From Acanthacorydalis orientalis (taxonomy: Eukaryota; Arthropoda; Insecta; Megaloptera; Corydalidae): a DNA stretch of 64,000 bases. The notes below the pieces were generated by a model, which was not told where the DNA came from, made no database searches, and saw only the letters and a program-made list of their open reading frames with translations. The stretch lies in NCBI GenBank assembly GCA_034766995.1, contig CM068322.1, positions 4,098,589 through 4,162,588 of the forward strand, in the 5' to 3' direction. The translations under genes were made by a program, and so were the position numbers. Positions 55,386 to 64,000 of this stretch are shown piece after piece. The first letter of the stretch is position 1. Each line of letters opens with the position of its first letter.

Positions 55386-55648
55386 TTATCACAAATATTG
55401 TACTAATATCACGAAAAAAATTATGAAACGTATTGGTGGTTCAGTGTGGTATTAACTTCTAAACTGTCTCTATACTATGTTGATATTTTTCGACTTTAAA
55501 TACCATTTCAATTCATGTTTTCGCTGTTTAAATGTGTCTGATATTTTTTATTATTGCAACCAACTTGCAGTTAAAAAGAATAAAGTTTACTGAATTATGC
55601 TCTTATAAGGTGTATATATTTTTCAGCACTTTGTTTGTTTGCACTTTG

Positions 55649-55674
55649 TTGATGTATATATATATATACATCAA
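55649..55674. repeat. 26-bp perfect palindrome
   Basis: TTGATG, seven TA units, CATCAA: a (TA)n array enclosed in a perfect inverted repeat. Confidence 0.9.
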
Positions 55675-55755
55675 CAGTCTATGTCAATCCACTGCTGGAT
55701 AAAAGCTTCTTCCATATTTTTCCATTTTATACGATTGAATGCATCTCTTTTTTTA

Positions 55756-55762
<7 letters not shown>
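55670..55762. repeat. Dispersed repeat fragment (LINE or SINE 3' region)
   Basis: CAGTCTATGTCAATCCACTG then CTGGATAAAAGCTTCTTCCA; related to 36848-36965. Confidence 0.5.

Positions 55763-55794
<32 letters not shown>
55759..55794. repeat. (TA)n microsatellite
   Basis: About 18 TA units. Confidence 0.97.
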
Positions 55795-55797
<3 letters not shown>

Positions 55798-56379
55798 TTT
55801 ATATGACCTACAATAATATTTATAGTAACATAATATTATTTAGTTAAAGAATAAAAATATAATTAAATCAATGTGCTTATTATAACCTGTAATAAGTTGC
55901 ATGTTCATATTTTTATCGATCGTTAAAATGCCTCTGTACCGAATCCATAATACCCGCAGCATATGTAGCAGTTGTGTCAATATAGGGTAAGTGATTTCGA
56001 TGATTTATTGATAGAGTGCAAAACCCTTAGGGATAGAAAGTAATAATATAATATACGTCATGATATGCTTGTTTGGATTTGATGGTATAATTTTTCTCAT
56101 TGACTGAAATCCCAAATGATATATTTTCACATCGTTAATATTCAACGTTATTACATATTGCATATTTTGTACAAAATTATTGTTTTCATGATTATAATTA
56201 ATTATTTTAAAATTGTTCACTTCAAATTGACAATATCATTTGTTTACCATTCATAATCATTTCAGTGTTTTTATCAGAATTTCATAATTTACTTTTATTG
56301 AATAGCTGAATATTTCATTTAAGTGCATAAGTATTTTACCAATCATATTTTTGAAAATTTATATTTTGTGTACACATAC

Positions 56380-56430
<51 letters not shown>

Positions 56431-57764
56431 TAGTTAAAGAATTGCTTTATAGAAATAAAATTTTTTTTTGGTTTTTATAGAAACAATAGTGAAAATTAAT
56501 CAAGTCTGTAAATGTATTTGTACAGTACTTATTTAAATTTTAGTTTTTCGTTTATCTTTACTTGAATATTATTTTTTTATTTCTTAATATTCGACCTTCA
56601 ATTAGAACAAAACATGTTGAAAAATTACTCGTAAGGCAATAAAAATAAAAATGTCTATACAATAAGCAAATTAGTTAATAAAGAATATTAATATTCTATT
56701 CAAAAAGTACAAAGTAACATAAAATGTAAGAATAAGAGAATACTACACTGAAATATATTGACCAAATGCTAAATTTAAAATTAATCGCAGAATAAACATT
56801 ACACATTAATGAGATATTTATTGTGATCCCTTATTTTTTTAGTTCAAGAAATTGACAAAAGGGAATATATAAATCTGTTAAGAAATATAATATTGAAATA
56901 CCGACATGGATCTGATAATACTTCTTATTTGCATAATTTAGTTATTTCAAAAAAGAGTCAACTATTTTTTATGTATAAAACAACAAGAATATACCCAAAA
57001 AAATATACTGAATATTTATTTTTTTAATGAATAATTTTTATTTTAATTCATGTATTAATTATGAAGGAGCTCTATAATGACAATGATAACTTGAAAAATG
57101 ATATGAATTATGTCATTCCGATGGAACATCTTCAAATCCAATCAATATGTAGATAATCCTTTAAAATATGTCTTTGATATTTGTTCGTAATTATGTAACT
57201 ACCCTCTTTTTTTAAAAAAAATTGAATCTTACAGCAGACAAGTATTATTGTTAACCTGATATTTGTCTACAATCCTGAGCTGAAGGCGAAGAAAATTATA
57301 ATTAATTGTTTCTATCAATGTGATCCAATTGATGGGTTGTCCTGGTGGTTTCAGTTCTTTTAGACCACTTGAATAACCCGATTAGTTGTCTGTCTGAAAA
57401 TAGTATGGCATGCCGAAGATAGTAAACCAAAGCTGAAATTCAAGTAATTAAAGAGAATTAAGATCATCAGGATAATATAATATAAAACAGGATTACCGGT
57501 ATAAAAACACATACCAGAACAACGTAAAAAATAATTTACATAGAATTACAAATTCAAAAAGATTTCATATCTGGATGTTTTATAAAATATGATAATGGTT
57601 AAATGAATGGCAATATAAATACTAAACTATTACCTAATATAAAGATAGAGATATTATCTTATTAGTCATGTCACTTTTTTGTGAATAATTATTGTAATTA
57701 ATAACAGAATAATCAGTTTCGTAATTGAATTTTTTAAAAACTTTCCCATGAATTTTAAAAATTG
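55795..57764. other. Long AT-rich stretch without recognised genes
   Basis: Includes a (TA)n array at 56381-56428. A short GC-richer run at 57300-57430 has no identifiable feature. Confidence 0.45.
56381..56428. repeat. (TA)n microsatellite
   Basis: About 24 TA units. Confidence 0.97.
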
Positions 57765-57935
57765 TTCAATAATCAATAAACGTTTAATAATTGATTATTT
57801 TGATTATTACTTATACCTAACATAAACATTTTTCTGTCAATAAAATCTCTGTGGTTTTGTCATCGAAATTCACATATTTCATTATTAAAATAAATAATCA
57901 ATTATGGGATATTTTGTATCATTTGTGGGGAATGA
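57765..57935. repeat. Foldback repeat family, decayed copy
   Basis: TTTAATAATTGATTATTTTG and GATTATTACTTATA on the left; TGTCATCGAAATTCACATAT and AAATAATCAATTAT, CATTTGTGGGGAATGAAAA on the right, in inverted order. Confidence 0.5.
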
Positions 57936-58410
57936 AAATTCATTTATTAATAAAAAATAATTAAGTACAGTAGTTAAAAATAATGTTGTTACAGAAAAAT
58001 ACATTATTTTTTTTTATATATAAAAACTACATTTTTTTCAAATATGTAAACAAAGGGTCATCAACTAATAATATCTTTTAAACATCTGGTTTTCATAAGG
58101 AAATCCTTTAATTTAAAATTAATATGTAATATTTTACAATTTTATAAAAACTATATTTAAAAAAAAATTAAAAAGATTTCAATTACAATTATACAAAAAT
58201 CGATAATTACCAAAAAAACAATCTATTGTTTATAATGTAAATTTTATTGTCTATATTATTTTTATGAATTTAAAATAAGTATTTAGTGTCATGTAAAATT
58301 TTAATTGCATTTGAATGATATAAAAAATAAAACAAATCTACAATCATTCATTAACATCAACAACCACTTAATATTTATTACAGAGTTAACATATTTTCCC
58401 ATTTAATTTT
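57936..58410. other. Unrecognised AT-rich DNA
   Basis: No gene or repeat recognised. Confidence 0.5.
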
Positions 58411-58436
58411 GTATATATATATATATATACATATAT
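58411..58436. repeat. (TA)n microsatellite
   Basis: About 11 TA units. Confidence 0.95.
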
Positions 58437-58439
58437 CCG

Positions 58440-58760
58440 TTTAAAACATTTACCCATTAATGTTGACAAAAAGGTAGATAAATGTAAATATTTGAAACGG
58501 ATTCTGACGTGAAATATTTATATAGGCTGGTAGACGGTGGCATTGAACGAATCAGAGAATCTCTTAATGGACACTGTCAAAATAAATATGAATGTATTTA
58601 AAAGCATGACGGTAGCTAGCGGAGCTTTTTGCGTATCGTGTTGTGTTGTGATGTTTACTATTTCTGTTGTGCACATTGTTGAATCTAATGGACGTTTTAA
58701 AATATACGAGCTGATATTACATAGCCACGGATGTGCGCAATCATAATTTGTCATTTGTGA
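58440..58760 (+). promoter_or_regulatory. GC-richer unique block, candidate regulatory element or orphan exon
   Basis: Composition is balanced and CpG-containing (GTAGCTAGCGGAGC near 58611). A plus-strand frame open from about 58534 to the TAA at 58744 would read ALNESENLLMDTVKINMNVF then a hydrophobic, Cys-containing stretch (SGAFCVSCCVVMFTISVVHI) like one membrane span. There is no ATG at its start, so it would have to be an internal or terminal exon; the preceding TGGTAG is a poor acceptor. The minus strand is also open (58518-58799), which argues that openness reflects composition. Not assigned as a gene. Confidence 0.25.
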
Positions 58761-58761
58761 C

Positions 58762-58797
58762 ATACACACACACATACACACCCACACACACACACAC

Positions 58798-58864
<67 letters not shown>

Positions 58865-58877
58865 GTATATGTATATA
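58762..58877. repeat. (CA)n then (TA)n array
   Basis: CACACACA-rich run followed by about 29 TA units and TATG repeats. Confidence 0.97.
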
Positions 58878-59214
58878 GGAAGTGCGTTTATGTTATAGGC
58901 GTGAAAACACTTACAATGTAGATTAAGTTTATATCATCAAAATTCATGTCGATATTCCTATCAAATAAGCAATCATATATAAGATTAAATAAGTTAAGAG
59001 ATTTTTAGTTGGACACTCAATTTTTTAAAAATATCATTTTTTTAAAAAAATGAGAGAGCTTGTAAATGTATGGTAAAAACTATACACAAACTTGGTTAAA
59101 CATCCGTTTGTTTTAAATTTTGTTCCTTGATTAACTTAGAATTCTATGACATAAATGGTTATCGTATAATTAGTCAACGGTAATATATAAAACGGTCATC
59201 GCTGTTTCACAATG
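58878..59214. other. Unrecognised AT-rich DNA
   Basis: No gene or repeat recognised. Confidence 0.5.

Positions 59215-59305
<91 letters not shown>
59215..59305. repeat. (TA)n array abutting the pogo element
   Basis: About 90 bp of TA units with two TG interruptions. Confidence 0.97.
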
Positions 59306-59308
<3 letters not shown>

Positions 59309-60625
59309 TCAAGTATTTTTATGCGGTAGATACGTTCCATAGAAAACCGAATATAAAAAAATCGCACAAAAAAATATAACTTACGTTAAAAATTAGAGAT
59401 ACATTCCATATTTTTTTAAAATCGCATAAAACCAAAAAGCAGTGAGTTAAAATACATTAAAAATCGTATAAAAAAAGTTTATGAAAATTCAGGAAAATAA
59501 GAATACCTAAAAATTCCTTCGAAAATCTGAAAGAAATTGATATAAAGCTTAAAATAAGATTGTTTTAAAACTTTATTCTTCTAATTTTATTGAAAATTAA
59601 CAATTCTTTTTACAATTTTTCATCAGAATTATCGCTACTATCTGATAATGTTCGGCGCCATTTGCTAACTGGCGAAATTACTTTCATCAGTAAAAGATAG
59701 TCAGTGCATCAGATCTGTATGGTAAAGACAATGGTTCTTCACAAACAGAATTAGCGTCAACTTCACGCTCGTTCTGTGTTGATTTTTTTCTCTTGATAAT
59801 GTAATCAATGATAAAACTTTGCGATAATGATTTTAATAATTTTTTATGCAGTTCACGATATCCAGATATACAATTCTTCAGCTCGTCTTGGAATTTGTAG
59901 GCTCATTTAGAATTTGTGTCATTAAAAAGAAAATGATTTTCCAATTTATTATAAAGTTGAAGACTTTATCGAATTATATTTACAGTGAGGGAACAGGTTT
60001 TTCTTCCGCTTCACTATCGTTTTCTGGATCTTCGACGATATCTAAACTTATACCAGTCATATCATCATTACTTAAGGCATTGTCCACTAGTAATTCATCG
60101 ACATCATTCTGGCTAAAGATATCAAAACCTTCTCCACCAATTTCATGTACCAAAGTAGTGACTTTAGCTGATAATGTCGATGTTTGAATAATTGCACTGT
60201 TTGCAACACATCCAGGCAGAGATGCTTTCTAGCAAGCATTTAAATTTTGTGGTCTTATTTCAGCGATAGCAGACAATATGGTTTAAACGGGCCAAAATTG
60301 ATTTTTTTTCCAAATGTCAGTTACTTTTAATGTTACATTTTCTAGTTTATACAATATAATTTGATAAATGAGCTTATCAATTTTTTTTTTAAAGTAGCAA
60401 TTATGCCTTTATCTAATGGATGAATAATGCTTGTTGTATTGGGTGGAAAAAATATTATGTTACCTGTACATTTGGATGTTCTAAATGCGGATGACCTGGT
60501 GCATTTCCAACAATTGATAGGACTTTAAAATCGAAAGCGTTCTACTCCATATAATTTGTATGAAATATGCATCACATAACTTCAAAACCACATTAAAAAA
60601 ATACCTATAAAAACATACTTGACTG
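59306..60625 (-). mobile_element. pogo/Tigger-type element, internally deleted
   Basis: A 1,320-bp element between TA dinucleotides. Left end CAGTCAAGTATTTTTATGCG, right end (as complement) CAGTCAAGTATGTTTTTATA: inverted terminal repeats sharing the first 11 bases and a similar continuation. CAG termini with TA duplication are typical of pogo-like elements. The subterminal repeats at 59330-59480 contain several AAAAATCGCATAAAA-like words in direct order. The transposase remnant is on the minus strand. Confidence 0.85.
59990..60545 (-). pseudogene. Tigger-like DDE transposase, C-terminal part
   Basis: The minus strand reads FKVLSIVGNAPGHPHLEHPN, then FFPPNTTSIIHPLDKGIIAT and KIDKLIYQIV. These are the second and third catalytic regions of pogo/Tigger transposases ('LLLDNAPGH' and 'LPPNTTSxxQPxDQG'). 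The second catalytic Asp is Gly here (VGNAPGH), the third Asp is kept (PLDKG). The acidic C-terminal tail follows at 59990-60190: DIFSQNDVDELLVDNALSND and SLDIVEDPENDSEAEEKPVP, then a stop, as in jerky/Tigger proteins. The N-terminal CENP-B-like DNA-binding domain and first catalytic Asp are missing, consistent with the element's short length. Frameshifts separate the parts. Confidence 0.82.
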
Positions 60626-60855
60626 TACATCACTTCTTAAGCGAAGAAACGAACAGTGTATACTAACAGTAAAGTTACAGTTCTTTTTACTAATATTTTC
60701 ATAATTTTATTGTAATTAAAATATATAATTTTGTAATAAATTTTAATAAAAAATATTTAGACATGGACAGAAATAAGTATATATTGATATATTATTAAAT
60801 GTAATGAAACCATAAATCAATAAGGTGAATATGTTGTTTAAAGGTGTAAATATGC

Positions 60856-60892
<37 letters not shown>

Positions 60893-61766
60893 GTGTGTGT
60901 GTATTAAATTATAGTACTCGTCTTAGAATTTATCTGACTAAAAATGGATCAATGGATTCAAATTTAACATAGCTAGTTAAATATCCTGAAGACATTGTGT
61001 AAATGATTATAATTTCAAGACAGTATGCTACGTACAACCAGCGCAACAAAGCGACTTCTGTTATAAGGAGAAGAGATGGAAGTCTTCTTGATGAATGCTA
61101 CTACGCTGAGAAATTAATAATTTCAGAGTACATGCTTTGTATTACAGTGAATGTCATTGAAATATTGTGAATGAATCGATAAATTTTAGCAATATCATAT
61201 AGTACACAAATTGAGTTTAGATGAATTTTCAAATTAATTGCGAGAAGTTTATATTATAATTTTTGAGAAATGGATGTGAAATCTATTATTCAAGTTAATA
61301 ACACTTAGACATATCTCAGACGACGAATAGGAAATATTCCTTAATTTGAAAAATTATAATTGGTATTTGCATAAATCAAGTATGGGATATGACCTGATAA
61401 AAGATCCATTTCTGGTTTGAATAAATACTGTATCCGGTATGAACTTTAAATTAATTAATACCATGTAAATCAATGTGAAATACATCAATATTATAAATAA
61501 TTTAATGGTAATAATACTCATTGGAATTTAAAACTCATTTTTATCCAAAATTTTATTTTCAATTATATATTTATTTGTTATTTAATATTCGTAATAATTT
61601 CTATTTTAATTGACGATTATTTTATTGAAATTACATACAAGATTATATATATATATAGATGGAATCTATTTTTTACTGATATAATGATTAACGATTATAA
61701 CGAGAAAATATAGTTGATACAGCAGTACTCGGTGTAATGAAATTCAGACGTTTATATACATATATA
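60626..61766. other. AT-rich DNA without recognised genes
   Basis: Includes (TA)n then (TG)n at 60858-60902. A GC-richer run at 61020-61110 carries no identifiable feature. Confidence 0.45.
60858..60902. repeat. (TA)n then (TG)n microsatellite
   Basis: About 17 TA units and five TG units. Confidence 0.97.
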
Positions 61767-61860
61767 CCAGGGGGCTCTGTCGCCTACTCGCTATGCCTGT
61801 CGTGCCCCAGAGGCTCCACCTCCGCTCGGTTTAGTCTCGTTAATTGTTAACAATTTTTAA
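61767..61860 (-). mobile_element. Helitron 3'-end fragment
   Basis: Minus strand: AGCGAGTAGGCGACAGAGCC then CCCTGG next to T. Closely related to 17558-17630; the GC-rich interior (GAGGTGGAGCCTCTGGGGCA) extends about 70 bp further. Confidence 0.6.
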
Positions 61861-62030
61861 ATGAAAAATCAATAACGATATAAAGATATTGTGTAATGAA
61901 ATTTATGTTTTTGATTTTAAATGAAACCGTGAAAATAATGAAACTAAAAAGAAAACTAATTTTAAACATATTCTTTAAATTTTGTGTACACGATATTCAT
62001 AATTGATTTGTGTTCTTTTGTACACGGGAA

Positions 62031-62345
62031 CTTAATACCCCCTGCTTAGAGGTACATCTGGAGAGACTAAAATACAACTGGTCGTACCCGAATACTGTTT
62101 CATTGGAATCGACGAACATGACGATTCGTGAAGCATCAAAAATGATCGGGAATGGAAATGGTTAAGATATTTTAGTGCTCCCTTTTATACCGCAACACCT
62201 CAGGTGCCTTGTGTCGGTACGAAAGGGAACGATTTGTCGAATAGAAACGCCCATTTAAAGCGCTCTATCATTCGTTATTTGGTACCCTTTAATTACAGTC
62301 AGCTATGTAGAGTAAAAGCGCAGAAGGGAGAAGAAACATCGTTGC
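62031..62345. promoter_or_regulatory. GC-richer unique block, candidate regulatory DNA
   Basis: Balanced composition with palindromic ACCTCAGGTG at 62208-62217 (containing an E-box-like CAGGTG) and CG-rich words. It borders Helitron fragment H5. A 67-codon frame across it lacks a domain. Weak call. Confidence 0.25.
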
Positions 62346-62349
62346 AATA

Positions 62350-62472
62350 TCAGTACTGTACTGTACTTGTAGCGTGTAGTGGGAGAAGTGGCATTGTGAG
62401 GAGGTGATCTATACGAAGAAAAATGTTTTATGTAAATTTTACGATGGAATTATTTTTTATATACAAAAAGAT
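62350..62472 (-). mobile_element. Helitron derivative, 5' fragment (copy H5)
   Basis: Matches the right (5') part of H4: CTGTACTTGTAGCGTGTAGT, ATCTATACGAAGAAAAATGT and TTTTACGATGGAATTATTTT, ending in AAAAAGATA before a (TA) run. The rest of the element is missing. Confidence 0.65.
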
Positions 62473-62489
62473 ATATATATATATATATA
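62471..62489. repeat. Short (TA)n
   Basis: Nine TA units at the 5' border of H5. Confidence 0.95.
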
Positions 62490-62639
62490 ATAAATAGATA
62501 TATGTACATTTAAAATATTATTAACCTATTTCGATCTTTTACTTACAATTTTGCTATAAAATAATAATGCGGAAAAAAATGAAATGCGTAATTAATAAAT
62601 TATCAGAACCTGAAAGTAATTAAACTTGAGTGTCAAAAT

Positions 62640-63160
62640 ATAATTAATAAATTGCTAAACAAGTGCATTTAACTATTTCGGTCACGTTCATTCTTTCGGA
62701 CGTAACGCTCATTAGTCGCGAACATTACAGACTAATTAAACGGTAATGTTGTCTACATCACCCCTTATAAACACTGACAACCCTTAATTATTTTCGGACA
62801 TGATTTAATGTACACCTAAAGTCCAGCAGCAGATGACCTGGTCAAATGGACATTGTACAATGCACCCCGCGTTAATGGCAACCCTCTTGAAATATTGTAT
62901 TGTGCGGTAGAGAATTATAGTTATACTATGTTCGCTATGTATATACGAGATATCATGATGCATATGGAGGGTAAAGCTATGTTTTGTTGGTTGGAATGTG
63001 TTATATTACGCCAATTAAATATGTCATTCAGTCTACAACATAAAATACATGCGGCGGGCTTTACGCATTAATGACTGAAGATTTAATGTTCTCGACTTTG
63101 TAATTCGACTCTTCGAAATTGTTTATAAACGATCGTTTACAATTATAAAGAAATATAGAT
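62640..63160. promoter_or_regulatory. Strong candidate conserved non-coding element
   Basis: A 500-bp block with none of the simple-sequence character of its flanks. It contains repeated homeodomain-type words (TAATTAAA at 62733, TTAATTA at 62784, CAATTAAA at 63012, CATTAATG at 63066), CG-containing words (TTTCGGACGTAACGCTCATT from 62694) and a palindrome-like AAACGATCGTTT at 63126-63137. Frames are short and unconvincing. In insect genomes such dense, unique, motif-rich islands in AT-rich intergenic DNA are often developmental enhancers. Conservation cannot be tested here. Confidence 0.35.
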
Positions 63161-63335
63161 TGTATTTCTTCCTCTTTTCAATACATCTGTTCATCCTTAA
63201 ATGAATTATTTGTATAATAAAATTATAACAAATTAAATAAAAAAATTCTGTTCAAACTATGGTCTACATTTTATTATCAGTAGATAAATGGACATTCATC
63301 TTAAATATAAATTTTTATTATAATATTTATCATTT

Positions 63336-63380
<45 letters not shown>

Positions 63381-63814
63381 CAATTTACATACATGGATAA
63401 AAGAAATAAAAATAACAGATTCATTAGCAAAGAATTTCAAATAGATATGGAGAGAGAGAATTTTCAAAAATGTACTACAATGACTGATAATCAAATGGGA
63501 TAGTATCAGGCATTAAACCATTGTATTTGAATTTTTAAGACCATTGTTCTTGGAGCATTGTTTTCTAAGACTGCTTATCGAAATGTTCATCATTTTGATT
63601 GTGTAAGTCAAACAGCTATACTCCATACTACTAATAGCTTGCTTTTAATAAGATATTATGTAATTGATTATTATATATTTTTATAACCGAATATCCATTT
63701 TGAGCATAATATAATTTACACATGTGACTAAATTTATTTTAAGAAATTATTTTTTCATCATCTCATCTCGTAAACAACATTTTCTGTCTGATCAAAAATT
63801 TTTGTTATAATTTG
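63161..63814. other. AT-rich DNA without recognised genes
   Basis: Includes (TA)n then (TG)n at 63340-63380. No gene recognised. Confidence 0.5.
63340..63380. repeat. (TA)n then (TG)n microsatellite
   Basis: About 13 TA units and seven TG units. Confidence 0.97.
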
Positions 63815-64000
63815 TTATAATTTTTGTTATAATATATTAAGGTGGAGAAAAATATAATTTTTTCTGTTTTTAGCGCTTTGAAGATAATAGTATTGCCATC
63901 TGAATGCACACACGTAAAAAAATAATTATTAAAGTCAATTATTGATAATTTTTGAAGGGAACATTTGTTTGTAAAGCGTGTTAAACCGTATTTATGAAAA
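63815..64000. repeat. Foldback repeat family, right arm at the window edge
   Basis: TTAAGGTGGAGAAAAATATA, TTTAGCGCTTTGAAGATAAT, AGTATTGCCATCTGAATGCA, then TCAATTATTGATAATTTTTG. Continues in the family order to the end of the window. Confidence 0.6.

Noticed and set aside
1..64000. CRISPR array, bacterial defence island, operon or phage
   Set aside because: The sequence is eukaryotic: mitochondrial insertion, LINEs, mariners, Helitrons and huge TA arrays. Direct repeats seen are microsatellites or transposon copies.

Overview
This is a eukaryotic nuclear window, almost certainly from an insect. It is very AT-rich (about three-quarters A+T by eye) and carries some fifty long (TA)n arrays. It holds no long open reading frame with a cellular function and nothing organised as an operon. 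The insect assignment rests on the mobile elements (at least five mariner types, a Jockey-like and an RTE-like LINE, a Helitron, a pogo/Tigger element) and on a nuclear copy of mitochondrial COI that reads with the invertebrate mitochondrial code (TGA as Trp). I cannot name the order or species. I found no complete host gene. The best host-gene candidates are a 63-residue secreted-peptide-like ORF near 42.85-43.05 kb and a CpG-rich promoter/first-exon-like block at 20.5-20.75 kb. The window reads as intergenic or deep-intronic DNA.

Layout. 0.5-10 kb: a Helitron derivative, several copies of a palindromic foldback repeat, two copies of a 0.2-kb inverted-repeat MITE, and the 3' end of a Jockey-like reverse transcriptase. 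10.9-12.2 kb: a near-full-length decayed mariner. 12-22 kb: mostly unrecognised AT-rich DNA with hairpins and two compositionally distinct blocks (15.76-16.0 and 20.5-20.75 kb) that look regulatory. 22.2-25.1 kb: a mitochondrial COI insertion (NUMT) split by a later RTE-like LINE, flanked by the same 9-bp target-site duplication. 25.3-29.2 kb: three different mariners. 30.8-34.6 kb: unique, GC-richer blocks plus the 5' end of another mariner. 35.7-38.6 kb: two mariner types and the end of a third DDE transposon. 40.9-46.2 kb: two more copies of an internally deleted mariner, the peptide ORF, an OTU-like fragment and foldback copies. 48.9-55.4 kb: another mariner, two Helitron derivatives and an IS630/Tc1-like DDE transposase remnant. 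57.8-64 kb: a pogo/Tigger element, Helitron ends, more foldback copies and a strong candidate conserved non-coding block at 62.6-63.2 kb.

Every mobile-element gene seen is broken by stops, frameshifts, deletions or lost catalytic residues, so none could move by itself. Several recur as families inside this one window: the foldback repeat (about eleven copies or halves), the deleted mariner (three copies sharing one deletion junction, plus one 5' fragment), the Helitron derivative (about seven pieces) and the MITE (two copies). These families, the nested NUMT and the unique GC-richer islands are the most interesting content. I saw no new multi-gene system.
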